Source: Deltaproteobacteria bacterium
GTDB lineage: Bacteria; Desulfobacterota; Desulfomonilia; UBA1062
Assembly (NCBI GenBank): GCA_003643935.1
Contig: QMLJ01000085.1
Span: 1 to 6,113 of the forward strand
Direction: 5' to 3'
Length of the DNA: 6,113 bases
The position numbers were made by a program, and so were the translations under genes. Each line of letters begins with the position of its first letter. The first letter of the stretch is position 1. Below are positions 1-6,113 of the stretch, piece by piece. Under the pieces are notes generated by a model. It saw only the letters and a program-made list of their open reading frames with translations, was not told the origin of the DNA and ran no database searches.

Positions 1-5
1 TACAT

Positions 6-1817
6 ATGGCAAAATTCGAGGAAACATCCATGGGGGCTATTTTCCAGAACCGCGTACAAGAATACGGGGACAGGACACTGGTCATGTATAAGGACAGCAA
101 TGGTACCTGGAGAGAGATATCATGGAACGGGATCAACGAGATGGTGAGAAATCTCGCATACTACCTTATCTCAAAGGGAATACAGCCAGGTGACAAGGTG
201 GCACTTTTCTCTCCCAACAGGTACGAGTGGTGGGTGGCTGACCTGGCGATTCTCTCCATAGGTGCAGTAAACGTTCCCATATATGCAACAAACTCAGTGG
301 CAGAATGCTCATATATAATTGGAAACTCTGACTCAAAGACATGTTTTGCAGGCACGCGAGAGCACATGGAAAAAATTATAGAAGTAAGGAAGAACAACCC
401 AAACCTCGGCGAGATAATAACGTTCGATAGTATCAATAACGGTATTGAGGGCGTGATCGACTTGAAAGAGGCAATGGAGCAAGGTAGCCACTATGAAAAA
501 AAAGAAGAGTTCGAGGCAAGGCTCAAGCCAATAAAAATGGACGATACCGCGACAATAATCTATACCTCGGGCACAACCGGCAACCCCAAGGGAGTAATGC
601 TAACCCACAGGAATTTCGTCTCTAACGTTAATCAGCTCTACGACGTTGATCCAGACTTCCTGAGTCCAGACCATCTCTTTCTATCTTTCCTACCACTCGC
701 CCATGTACTTGAGAGGACGGTTGGTTACTATGCCCCGATCTTCTTGGGTAAAAAGGTCGCTTTTGCAGAAGACATCACCAAGCTGCTGGAAAACTTCCAG
801 GAGATAAGGCCTACCTTCATAGTTAGCGTACCCAGGATATATGAGAAGGTACATGCAGGTATAAACGCCAAGGTTTCAGATGCCCCCCCTATGAAAAAGG
901 CCATTTTCAACTGGGCCATGTCAGTGGCAAGGGACAACCTGCCCTACATATGCCGCAATAAACCCAGAAAGGGTATGTTTGCTTTTAAATACTGGCTGGC
1001 GGACAGGCTCGTATTCTCAAAGCTCAAGGAAACCCTTGGAATGGACAGGTTGCAAGGGGCTATATCAGGAGGTGGGCCCCTCTCTGTATCCGACGCAGAG
1101 TTCTTTTTAGGCATGGGCATAAGAATTCTGGAGGGTTACGGACTGACCGAGACAACACCGGTGGTAACAGGGAACAGGCCTACCTTCATAAAGCCAGGCA
1201 CAGTGGGACCGGCTGTCAAGGATACAGAGATAAAAATAGCAGAAAACAGCGAGATCCTAATAAAAGGCCCGCAGGTGATGAAGGGCTATTATAAGAACGA
1301 GGAGGCCACAAAAGAGGCATTTACCGACGATGGCTTCTTTAAGAGCGGGGATACAGGTGTGATTGATGAGGATGGTTACCTGAAGATAACCGGTAGGTTA
1401 AAGGACATACTCATTACGTCAGGCGGAAAAAACATATCACCGCAGAACATAGAAAACAGCCTGCAGGCATCCACCTTCATAGAGCAAGTAGCTGTAATAG
1501 GCGATAACAGGAAGTACCTGTCAGCATTGATAGTACCTGCCTTCGAGACCCTTGAAAACTGGGCGAAAGACCAGGGTATACAGTTCAAGGATAGGAAAGA
1601 TCTCATTTCCAACGAAAAGGTAATAAGGCTATTTGAAACAGAGATTGAGGACAAGACCAAGGATTTTGCAAGGGTTGAGCAGATAAAGAAGTTTAAGCTA
1701 CTGGATTCCGAGTGGTCACAGGAGACGGGAGAACTAACACCCACCATGAAGCTCAAGAGGCGTGTGATCAACCAGAAGTACGCAGAAGAGATAGAAAGCA
1801 TGTACCCGCCTGAGTAA
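6..1817 (+). CDS. Long-chain fatty acid--CoA ligase (AMP-forming, FAA1/COG1022-type)
   Basis: This 603-residue protein is an adenylate-forming enzyme that converts a fatty acid, ATP and CoA into acyl-CoA, AMP and pyrophosphate through an acyl-adenylate. It is expected in the cytosol or loosely at the inner membrane; no signal peptide or membrane span is seen. The core motifs are in order: phosphate-binding YTSGTTGNPKG at residues 186-196, LPLAHVLER at 229-237 (typical of the long-chain FAA1 group), YGLTET at 378-383, SGD at 447-449 with the ATP-ribose aspartate D449, the hinge GRLKD at 463-467, and the C-terminal TPTMKLKR with the probable catalytic lysine K582. Length is normal for the family and no domain is missing. 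The ATG at 6 fits the usual N-terminus, but only five bases lie upstream, so the ribosome binding site and any operon partner cannot be seen. The subfamily is secure; chain-length preference is not readable from the sequence. Confidence 0.93.
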   Translation: MAKFEETSMGAIFQNRVQEYGDRTLVMYKDSNGTWREISWNGINEMVRNLAYYLISKGIQPGDKVALFSPNRYEWWVADLAILSIGAVNVPIYATNSVAECSYIIGNSDSKTCFAGTREHMEKIIEVRKNNPNLGEIITFDSINNGIEGVIDLKEAMEQGSHYEKKEEFEARLKPIKMDDTATIIYTSGTTGNPKGVMLTHRNFVSNVNQLYDVDPDFLSPDHLFLSFLPLAHVLERTVGYYAPIFLGKKVAFAEDITKLLENFQEIRPTFIVSVPRIYEKVHAGINAKVSDAPPMKKAIFNWAMSVARDNLPYICRNKPRKGMFAFKYWLADRLVFSKLKETLGMDRLQGAISGGGPLSVSDAEFFLGMGIRILEGYGLTETTPVVTGNRPTFIKPGTVGPAVKDTEIKIAENSEILIKGPQVMKGYYKNEEATKEAFTDDGFFKSGDTGVIDEDGYLKITGRLKDILITSGGKNISPQNIENSLQASTFIEQVAVIGDNRKYLSALIVPAFETLENWAKDQGIQFKDRKDLISNEKVIRLFETEIEDKTKDFARVEQIKKFKLLDSEWSQETGELTPTMKLKRRVINQKYAEEIESMYPPE

Positions 1818-1854
1818 GTGCTGGGATAGTAATTACGGAAAAAAAGGAATACAG

Positions 1855-1897
1855 GCCTGGCCACTGCTTGTTCATGGACGCCAAGGCGTGGCCAGGC
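1855..1897 (+). terminator. GC-rich hairpin after the acyl-CoA ligase, possible terminator
   Basis: A perfect 10-bp stem is formed by GCCTGGCCAC (1855-1864) and GTGGCCAGGC (1888-1897). Inside it, a 2x2 mismatch is followed by a further CTTG/CAAG pairing (1867-1870 with 1882-1885), closing an 11-base loop. It starts 37 bases after the ligase stop codon and is followed only by TTT, then AGATAATAAA. The position and stem fit an intrinsic terminator, but the T-tract is weak, so it may instead be an RNA 3'-end stabiliser. Bases 1862-1877 carry a motif that recurs in the other intergenic spacers (2654-2669 and 5390-5405). Confidence 0.45.
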
Positions 1898-1952
1898 TTT
1901 AGATAATAAATAATAGCAGAAACCTACCTTAGTAGCGTATTAAGGATAACAA

Positions 1953-2609
1953 ATGAAGTGCAAGGCCATCATTTTTGATATGGACGGAACACTGCTTGAC
2001 ACCATTGAAGACATCGGTTCTTCCATGAATACTGTACTCAGAAGGATGGGTTTACCTGTCCACGATACCCTTACATACAAAACCCTGGTCGGGGACGGCA
2101 TGGAGATCCTTGTGAAAAGGGCATTGCCCGAATCCATGCGAGACAAGGACACAATAAAATCTTGCCTTGATGCTATGAAGAAAGTGTACAGTCTGCATTG
2201 TCTGGACAAAACCAGACCATTCAATGGCATAGATCATTTGTTAGACGCCCTGGCCCAGATTGATATCAAGATGGCCATACTATCGAATAAACCGCACGAC
2301 TTCACCGTGGCCATAAAGGATGCATTGCTAAGCAGGTGGCCTTTTGTTGCTGTTCTTGGAGTGAAAGAGGGCATACCCAGGAAACCCGATCCAAAAGGCG
2401 CCCTCCAGATAGCCAGGTTAATGGGAGTAAGACCTTCAGAGACTTGTTTCATGGGTGACACAGCCGTGGATATGAAGACCGCTAACAATGCTGGCATGTA
2501 TGCAGTTGGTGTTCTCTGGGGTTTTAGAGGGATAAAGGAACTCAAGGATGCAGGCGCAAGATTGATTCTGGAAAAACCCATTGACCTAATGAGTTACTTA
2601 AAGAAATAA
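1953..2609 (+). CDS. HAD-superfamily hydrolase, phosphoglycolate phosphatase (Gph)-like
   Basis: This 218-residue soluble protein is a magnesium-dependent phosphatase of the haloacid dehalogenase superfamily, subfamily I, with a helical C1 cap. All four catalytic motifs are visible. Motif I is FDMDGTLLDT, with nucleophile D9 and acid/base D11. Motif II is ILSNKP with S111. The motif III lysine is K144 in PRKPDP. Motif IV is MGDTAVDM, with metal ligands D169 and D173. The cap lies roughly at residues 15-90. Length and motif spacing match the Gph/PGP branch, which removes 2-phosphoglycolate, but related enzymes act on pyrophosphate or other sugar phosphates, so the substrate is inferred. An AAGGA (1942-1946) six bases before the ATG supports this start. 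It lies 135 bases after the ligase on the same strand with a hairpin between them, so co-transcription is doubtful. It is convergent with the kinase gene downstream. Confidence 0.88.
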   Translation: MKCKAIIFDMDGTLLDTIEDIGSSMNTVLRRMGLPVHDTLTYKTLVGDGMEILVKRALPESMRDKDTIKSCLDAMKKVYSLHCLDKTRPFNGIDHLLDALAQIDIKMAILSNKPHDFTVAIKDALLSRWPFVAVLGVKEGIPRKPDPKGALQIARLMGVRPSETCFMGDTAVDMKTANNAGMYAVGVLWGFRGIKELKDAGARLILEKPIDLMSYLKK

Positions 2610-2629
2610 CCATAAAAGACTAGTGCACC

Positions 2630-2687
2630 AGGATATATCTGTCCTTGTGGCCCAACTACTTGTCCATGGGCCTGGGCGACATATCCT
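2630..2687. terminator. Nested hairpin between convergent genes, possible bidirectional terminator
   Basis: The outer arms AGGATAT (2630-2636) and ATATCCT (2681-2687) pair perfectly. The pairing continues imperfectly inward, and a second perfect stem GGCCCA (2649-2654) / TGGGCC (2667-2672) closes a 12-base loop. The hairpin fills most of the 85-base gap between the phosphatase stop and the kinase stop, where a shared transcription end would be expected. There is no T-tract on either strand, so a classical intrinsic mechanism is unlikely. The loop contains the recurring motif AACTACTTGTCCATGG (2654-2669). Confidence 0.35.
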
Positions 2688-2694
2688 ACGTGTA

Positions 2695-5370
2695 TCATGG
2701 ACCCTGACCTATCAGGACGGAGATTGTCTCGCTCAGTTCCGTTAGATTAAAGGGCTTATTAAGTTTACCTATTACCAATGGACTCTTCATGAGCTTGGTA
2801 TTACCCTCGTTTTCAAACGAGAATCCAGATGATAGTACAACCTTTACATCCATGTTCTCTCTTTCAAGCCTGTCAAGTGTATGCACGCCGTCTAGGCCAG
2901 GCATGATCATATCAAGGATAACCAGGTCAAAACCACCGTCTCTATTCAGTATGTCTATACACTCGTTTCCATCTTTTGCTGTGACAACATCGTAGCCCAG
3001 AAAGGATAGCATCTCCTCGCCAATACCCCTTATCATATCTTCATCATCAACCAGCAATATCCTTCCTCTGGAGGTGCCAACCTGTTTGTTGACATCTTTT
3101 TCATCCTGCTTGTGTGCTTTGGCAGGGTGCATGGAAGAGACAGGTAAAAGTATTGCAAAGCGGGTTCCAATGCCCTTCTCAGAGTATACAGTTACACTAC
3201 CTCCTGCATTCTTCACCAGGTTATAAGTGATTGCCAGGCCAAGGCCGGTTCCTTTATTGGACCCCCTGGTCTTTGTTGTAAAAAATGGGTCAAATATCCT
3301 TGAGAGATCTTCCTTGTCTATGCCACAGCCATTATCTGTCACATCCAGCCGGACAAATCGGCCAGTTGAAGGCAACAAATAATGTTTCATAGTCTCCTTG
3401 TCCACCCGCACTTCCGATAGTGTGATCCCTATCCTCCCACCCTGCTTGTCTCCTATGGCATCCCTGGCGTTTACTATCAGGTTAAGCAATACCTGGGTAA
3501 GCTGGGTACGGTCCATGCGTACTACGTAATCCCCATCATCTTTTTCGAGTACAATCTCTATGTTTTTTGGTACTGATTTCGACGTGATCTGTATAACATC
3601 CGAGGCTGCATCACCGAGGTTTATGTCTTCTGGCTTACCATCGTGTTTCTTGGAGAATGTAAGCAGCTGCTGTACAAGATCCCTGGCCCTGCCGGTAATG
3701 TTTTCCAGGGTATCTAGGTACCTATGTCTTCCTTTATCATCACCACTAAGACGCAACATGCTTAGATTACCCATCATTACAGTCAGCATGTTGTTGAAAT
3801 CATGGGCGAATCCACTTGCAAGTTCCCCTATGGTTTCCATTTTCTGGGCATGTATAAGTTTCAACTCCATGTCTTTTTTGTCTGTTACATCAACCGCTGT
3901 GAAGACTACACCCCCTTCTTGGCCTCCCTGTCCCAAATACGATAGCGGATATATGTTTACGCCAAAAACCCTCCTCGTATTTTCCAGTATCTTCTCCTCG
4001 GGTAGGTAGACGGCTTTTTTTGCCTTCTCCACATCCTCTATCACCTTCCTGTAACGTTCCATACGCGGATCAATGGAGTAGAAATCCTTGCCTTCAAGTT
4101 CATTCGTACCAAGCTCGAATACCTCTACACATATTGGGTTTGCCATTACAATCCTGTGGTTACTATCCAGGCATAGTATAAGGTTTGGGCTTGACTCTAT
4201 GATGCTGTTCAGCCTGTCCTTAAGCCTAAGGATAGTGCCCTGCGCCTTTTTTATGTGGGTGATATCGTGGGCATTGTACTGTATTTCCATGATCCTGCTA
4301 TCATCCCTTATGACACTACCACTTACGAGTATGTACATCACCTCGTCTGATTTTATGAGGGCCTTTAATTCTTTCCTGGGTTCCTTGCCATTGAGCAGGT
4401 CATTCCAGAAGCCTATATAATTGCCCCTACATCCTGGAGGTGCCAGTTTTAAAATGGATTCCCCTATGAGTTCCTCCCTGGAATAGCCTGATATCTCCAA
4501 GACCTTCCTGTTTACTCTCAGTATGTAACCTTCTGCATCGGTCGTTATTATCATCTCGTTTGCGTTCTCAAACAGGGATTCAAACCTTGTCTTTGCACTC
4601 TCGAGCATCTTCTCGGCCAGCTTGCGCTCGGTCACATCCCTTACAATACCTCTAAAACCTTCTGACCTTCCATCACTGCCTCTCACTAATGATACAGATG
4701 CCTCAATGTATCGTTTCCTCCCATCTTTTCTTATAATCTCCCAATCAACCCCCTTGGATGGCAAACCTGTCCTAAACACCATATTGAATACCTTATAGAC
4801 ATTTGACGCATTCTCCTCATCCATGAACTCTCTGTTGTTCATACCCATCATTTCCTCGCTGGAATATCCTAGTATGTTTGAGAGTGCATTATTGAAAAAA
4901 GTAAGGTTACCTGCCAAGTCCACCTCGTAATAACCGTCTTCAATGCTCTCAAGTATGGTCCTGTATTTTTCCTCGCTTCTCCTGAGCGCATTCTCCATAC
5001 GCTTTCTTTCCGTAATATCTGTTGCAAGACCATAGAAACCCGTAATATTACCTCTCGCATCCTTAAGAGGATACACGGAATTCTCTATTGCTACACTTGT
5101 TCCATCTCTTCTCAAGATCTCGTATTCCAGGTGAAGAGGCTCTCCTGTCTGATACACCTGGTGAAAGACATCAAACACCTTTTTTGCGGTCTCATTGCTC
5201 ATGTATTTCTTGTAGCTGGTGCCCAGTCCTTCCTCCTTGGAATAGCCTACCATGCGTGCTATTGAGCTATTGAGAAAGATAAAGTCACCCTTGAGATTTA
5301 CCTCGTAGTAACCCTCGTGAAAGTTATCTATTAGTCTGTTAAACTTGTCCCTGTTTTCTTTGCCTTCCAT
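2695..5370 (-). CDS. Hybrid sensor histidine kinase: four PAS, HisKA, HATPase, receiver
   Basis: This 891-residue kinase senses an unknown signal, autophosphorylates on histidine and passes phosphate to its own receiver. PAS domains lie at about residues 8-120, 133-248, 260-373 and 384-497. The first two end in the PAC-type tails DITERKR and DVTERKL. HisKA follows with phospho-acceptor H523 in FAHDFNN. The ATPase has the N-box [11 protein letters not shown] (N630, N634), G1 box DNGCGID (679-685), F-box FDPFFTTK (693-700) and G2 box GTGLGLA (707-713). After a charged linker, a receiver runs from about 769 to 888, with acidic pocket D775/D776, phospho-acceptor D820, S847 and K872. All key residues are present, so it should be active. 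No membrane segment or signal peptide is seen, so it is cytosolic. The ATG at 5370 is fixed by an in-frame TAA a few codons upstream, but no Shine-Dalgarno sequence precedes it. No output regulator or HPt protein is adjacent, so the downstream target is unknown. Confidence 0.95.
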   Translation of the reverse strand: MEGKENRDKFNRLIDNFHEGYYEVNLKGDFIFLNSSIARMVGYSKEEGLGTSYKKYMSNETAKKVFDVFHQVYQTGEPLHLEYEILRRDGTSVAIENSVYPLKDARGNITGFYGLATDITERKRMENALRRSEEKYRTILESIEDGYYEVDLAGNLTFFNNALSNILGYSSEEMMGMNNREFMDEENASNVYKVFNMVFRTGLPSKGVDWEIIRKDGRKRYIEASVSLVRGSDGRSEGFRGIVRDVTERKLAEKMLESAKTRFESLFENANEMIITTDAEGYILRVNRKVLEISGYSREELIGESILKLAPPGCRGNYIGFWNDLLNGKEPRKELKALIKSDEVMYILVSGSVIRDDSRIMEIQYNAHDITHIKKAQGTILRLKDRLNSIIESSPNLILCLDSNHRIVMANPICVEVFELGTNELEGKDFYSIDPRMERYRKVIEDVEKAKKAVYLPEEKILENTRRVFGVNIYPLSYLGQGGQEGGVVFTAVDVTDKKDMELKLIHAQKMETIGELASGFAHDFNNMLTVMMGNLSMLRLSGDDKGRHRYLDTLENITGRARDLVQQLLTFSKKHDGKPEDINLGDAASDVIQITSKSVPKNIEIVLEKDDGDYVVRMDRTQLTQVLLNLIVNARDAIGDKQGGRIGITLSEVRVDKETMKHYLLPSTGRFVRLDVTDNGCGIDKEDLSRIFDPFFTTKTRGSNKGTGLGLAITYNLVKNAGGSVTVYSEKGIGTRFAILLPVSSMHPAKAHKQDEKDVNKQVGTSRGRILLVDDEDMIRGIGEEMLSFLGYDVVTAKDGNECIDILNRDGGFDLVILDMIMPGLDGVHTLDRLERENMDVKVVLSSGFSFENEGNTKLMKSPLVIGKLNKPFNLTELSETISVLIGQGP

Positions 5371-5389
5371 AACAAGGGTTATTTTTCGG

Positions 5390-5405
5390 AATTACTTGTC
5401 CACGG
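5390..5405 (+). repeat. Third copy of a 16-bp intergenic motif (consensus near ACTACTTGTCCATGG)
   Basis: AATTACTTGTCCACGG here matches AACTACTTGTCCATGG at 2654-2669 in 14 of 16 positions. That copy matches CACTGCTTGTTCATGG at 1862-1877 in 13 of 16. All three lie in spacers and in the same orientation. Unlike the other two, this copy sits in the 5' leader of the kinase gene (which is on the minus strand) and has no strong stem around it, only TGTCC/GGACA. Function is unknown and chance similarity is possible. Confidence 0.3.
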
Positions 5406-5465
5406 CTTTAATAATCCATCCAGGACATACAAAAAAGGCCTGACGTGTTATTATCTATGATTATC

Positions 5466-5492
5466 AAAAAAAAGGGGGCAAGGAGAGCCCCC
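5466..5492 (-). terminator. Rho-independent terminator of the HTH gene (minus strand)
   Basis: Read on the minus strand, GGGGGC (5492-5487), a seven-base loop and GCCCCC (5479-5474) form a perfect 6-bp all-GC stem followed at once by eight T residues (5473-5466). This is a textbook intrinsic terminator for leftward transcription. It sits 57 bases after the stop codon of the disrupted HTH gene and about 95 bases before the kinase start, so it ends the HTH transcript and separates the two minus-strand genes. The plus-strand side has no T-run, so it works in one direction only. Confidence 0.85.
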
Positions 5493-5548
5493 TAAACAGG
5501 TGTGAATGCAAGTGGGTATAATGCTTCTTTTATGCTTTTTCTCGACCC

Positions 5549-5828
5549 TTATGCCTCGAGTAAATCCTTCCTCGTATCCCAAGTTAGGGGCGTACCCCTT
5601 GGAACATCCTCATCAGGCTCAGGATCTCTACCTGGATAGATAAGGTCCATGGTAGTTATATGTCCACCTGTAAAGCGTTCAATCTTTCTAGCCAGATCAG
5701 GATTAGGCCGCCTTTTCCCTGTGACGATCTCAGAAAAAATAGCCTTTTGAGATACCTAGTGCCTCTGATGCCTGCCTCTGTGTGACATTGTTCATCTTGA
5801 GCCAAGTCTTAAGCTTCACCCCTCCCAT
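5549..5828 (-). pseudogene. Frameshifted small XRE/YdaS-like helix-turn-helix regulator
   Basis: Two minus-strand frames join into one small DNA-binding protein if a single T is removed from the T6 run at 5739-5734. The first frame reads VKLKTWLKMNNVTQRQ, then ASEALGISKGYFF, and stops at TGA (5732-5730). The +1 frame continues SEIVTGKRRPNPDLARK, then IERFTGGHITTMDLIY, to TAA at 5551-5549. Together this is a standard single-domain Cro/XRE helix-turn-helix fold: TQRQASEALGIS supplies the turn, YFSEIVTGKRRP the recognition helix and loop. The ending resembles YdaS-type regulators, in which a TGG and short DL(x)Y stretch follow. About 90 residues would be normal length. Possible starts are GTG 5819 (best fit to homologues, but GGAGGGG touches it), ATG 5828, or ATG 5834/5837; 5828 is chosen arbitrarily. 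The break may be a true mutation, a homopolymer sequencing error, or less likely a functional +1 slip on UUU-UUC. The flanking promoter-like and terminator signals look intact. Confidence 0.75.
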
Positions 5829-5835
5829 TATCATC

Positions 5836-5849
5836 ATCCCGTATGGGAT
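5836..5849. promoter_or_regulatory. Inverted repeat at the HTH gene promoter, candidate autoregulatory operator
   Basis: ATCCC-GTAT-GGGAT is a perfect 5-bp inverted repeat with a 4-base spacer. It overlaps the predicted transcription start of the HTH gene and its first possible start codons. Small XRE regulators commonly repress their own promoter by binding such a site. That this protein binds here is inference. Confidence 0.35.
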
Positions 5850-5852
5850 AAT

Positions 5853-5861
5853 TTTATACCA
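5853..5861 (-). promoter_or_regulatory. Candidate extended -10 promoter of the HTH gene
   Basis: On the minus strand the sequence reads TGGTATAAA, an extended -10 (TGn followed by TATAAA, five of six to consensus). A TTGACT lies at 5873-5868 but only 9 bases away, too close to serve as its -35 element. Transcription would start near 5846, just before the possible start codons and inside the ATCCC/GGGAT repeat. The call rests on sequence match alone. Confidence 0.35.
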
Positions 5862-5981
5862 ATAAATAGTCAATACATTTCCTGTGATATAGTTCGCTTT
5901 TACAAAACTTTTACTTTTTAGTTCATAGATGGTTCGCTCAACCTATAGCAACTTCACATGATATTCATTATATAGTATGTA

Positions 5982-5999
5982 TAACCATTATAATGGTTA
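5982..5999. promoter_or_regulatory. Perfect 18-bp palindrome over the start codon of the rightmost gene
   Basis: TAACCATTATAATGGTTA equals its own reverse complement over all 18 bases. It contains a consensus -10 hexamer TATAAT (5989-5994) and the ATG (5993-5995) of the gene that runs off the window. With no spacer it is better suited to binding a dimeric protein on DNA than to forming an RNA hairpin. It may be an operator for the divergent HTH protein or for the product of the gene it overlaps; neither can be decided from sequence. Confidence 0.5.
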
Positions 6000-6113
6000 G
6001 TATTGATGATCTGCTCACTGATATAAATTCTATAATCCAGGGCGTAATACTTAAGCTAGGCCAAGAACTTAATCTGGACAGGATCACCATATATTCATTC
6101 GAGGATGGTGAAA
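5993..6113 (+). CDS. Unidentified protein, N-terminal part only (runs off window; faint GAF-like look)
   Basis: From ATG 5993 the frame is open for 40 codons to the window edge. The other two plus-strand frames hit stops here. The visible part begins MVSIDDLLTDINSII and ends KLGQELNLDRITIYSFEDGE. An amphipathic helix followed by LxLDRxTIYSFEDG resembles the opening of a GAF domain (helix, then a strand with DR..IY..D.DG), but forty residues are too few to assign a family. No Shine-Dalgarno sequence precedes the ATG, and no other ATG, GTG or TTG is available in frame, so the start is chosen for lack of alternatives. The gene is divergent from the disrupted HTH gene, with an AT-rich spacer between them. 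It may be a sensor or regulator; that is a guess. Confidence 0.5.
   Translation, partial: MVSIDDLLTDINSIIQGVILKLGQELNLDRITIYSFEDGE

Noticed and set aside
161..1864. Antisense open frames of 69-162 codons on the minus strand across the acyl-CoA ligase gene
   Set aside because: They lie opposite a complete, motif-rich gene, have no recognisable domain and no ribosome binding site, and are ordinary shadows of its codon bias.
1940..2581. Antisense open frames across the phosphatase gene
   Set aside because: The plus strand holds all four HAD motifs in one frame with a good ribosome binding site; the antisense products are low-complexity and unrecognisable.
2789..5273. Plus-strand open frames (61-149 codons) and a minus-strand alternative frame within the kinase gene
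   Set aside because: Serine/leucine/proline-rich translations typical of antisense frames; the kinase domains account for the whole region.
5461..5467. TTGATAA on the minus strand as the -35 of the kinase promoter
   Set aside because: The hexamer at the correct spacing reads GTCAGG, which is not a -10, and the TT belongs to the terminator tail.
5517..5522. TATAAT on the plus strand as a promoter
   Set aside because: No -35 element at 15-19 bases and no plus-strand gene follows before 5993; it lies in the 3' part of the HTH transcript.
5521..5542. Imperfect 11-bp tandem repeat (ATGCTTCTTTT / ATGCTTTTTCT)
   Set aside because: Only two units with 9 of 11 matches in T-rich sequence; likely simple sequence, with no sign of an element.
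5541..5560. CTCGA...TCGAG inverted repeat spanning the stop codon of the HTH gene
   Set aside because: A 5-bp stem with a 10-base loop is weak, and the strong terminator downstream already explains transcript ending.
5549..6113. Toxin-antitoxin pair made of the HTH gene and the rightmost gene
   Set aside because: The two are divergent rather than co-directional, the right-hand product is only partly visible, and nothing in its 40 residues resembles a known toxin.
1..6113. tRNA or rRNA genes, CRISPR arrays, insertion sequences, attachment sites
   Set aside because: No cloverleaf-like segment, regular repeat-spacer pattern, transposase motif or terminal inverted repeats were seen on either strand.

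Overview
The window reads as bacterial chromosome of middling GC (by eye, mid-40s percent). Arginine AGG/AGA and isoleucine ATA codons are frequent. Together with a eukaryote-like (FAA1-type) acyl-CoA synthetase and a multi-PAS hybrid kinase, this resembles uncultured Desulfobacterota- or Nitrospirota-like anaerobes. That placement is an impression from style and gene content, not a phylogenetic result.

Layout: (1) 6-1817 (+) is a complete long-chain acyl-CoA synthetase. (2) 1818-1952 is a spacer with a long GC-rich hairpin, probably the end of that transcript. (3) 1953-2609 (+) is a HAD-superfamily phosphatase of the phosphoglycolate phosphatase type. (4) 2610-2694 is a short convergent spacer filled by a nested hairpin. 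(5) 2695-5370 (-) is an 891-residue soluble hybrid histidine kinase: four PAS domains, HisKA, HATPase and a C-terminal receiver. (6) 5371-5548 is a spacer with a strong intrinsic terminator pointing left. (7) 5549-5828 (-) is a small XRE/YdaS-like helix-turn-helix gene, too short to be obvious by ORF length and broken by a one-base excess in a T6 run. (8) 5829-5992 is an AT-rich divergent region with several inverted repeats. (9) From 5993 (+) a reading frame stays open to the window edge; its start codon lies inside a perfect 18-bp palindrome.

How the genes fit together: the synthetase activates fatty acids for degradation or lipid synthesis. The phosphatase is a housekeeping or metabolite-repair type enzyme with no visible pathway link to it. 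The kinase points the other way and is insulated from the HTH gene by the terminator, so it is probably its own unit. No output response regulator or HPt protein is visible, so its target is unknown.

The left 5.4 kb looks ordinary. The right end (about 5400-6113) is the part worth a second look: a frameshifted DNA-binding gene with intact flanking signals, divergent from an unidentified gene with an operator-like palindrome. I do not see a complete novel defence or mobile system in this window.
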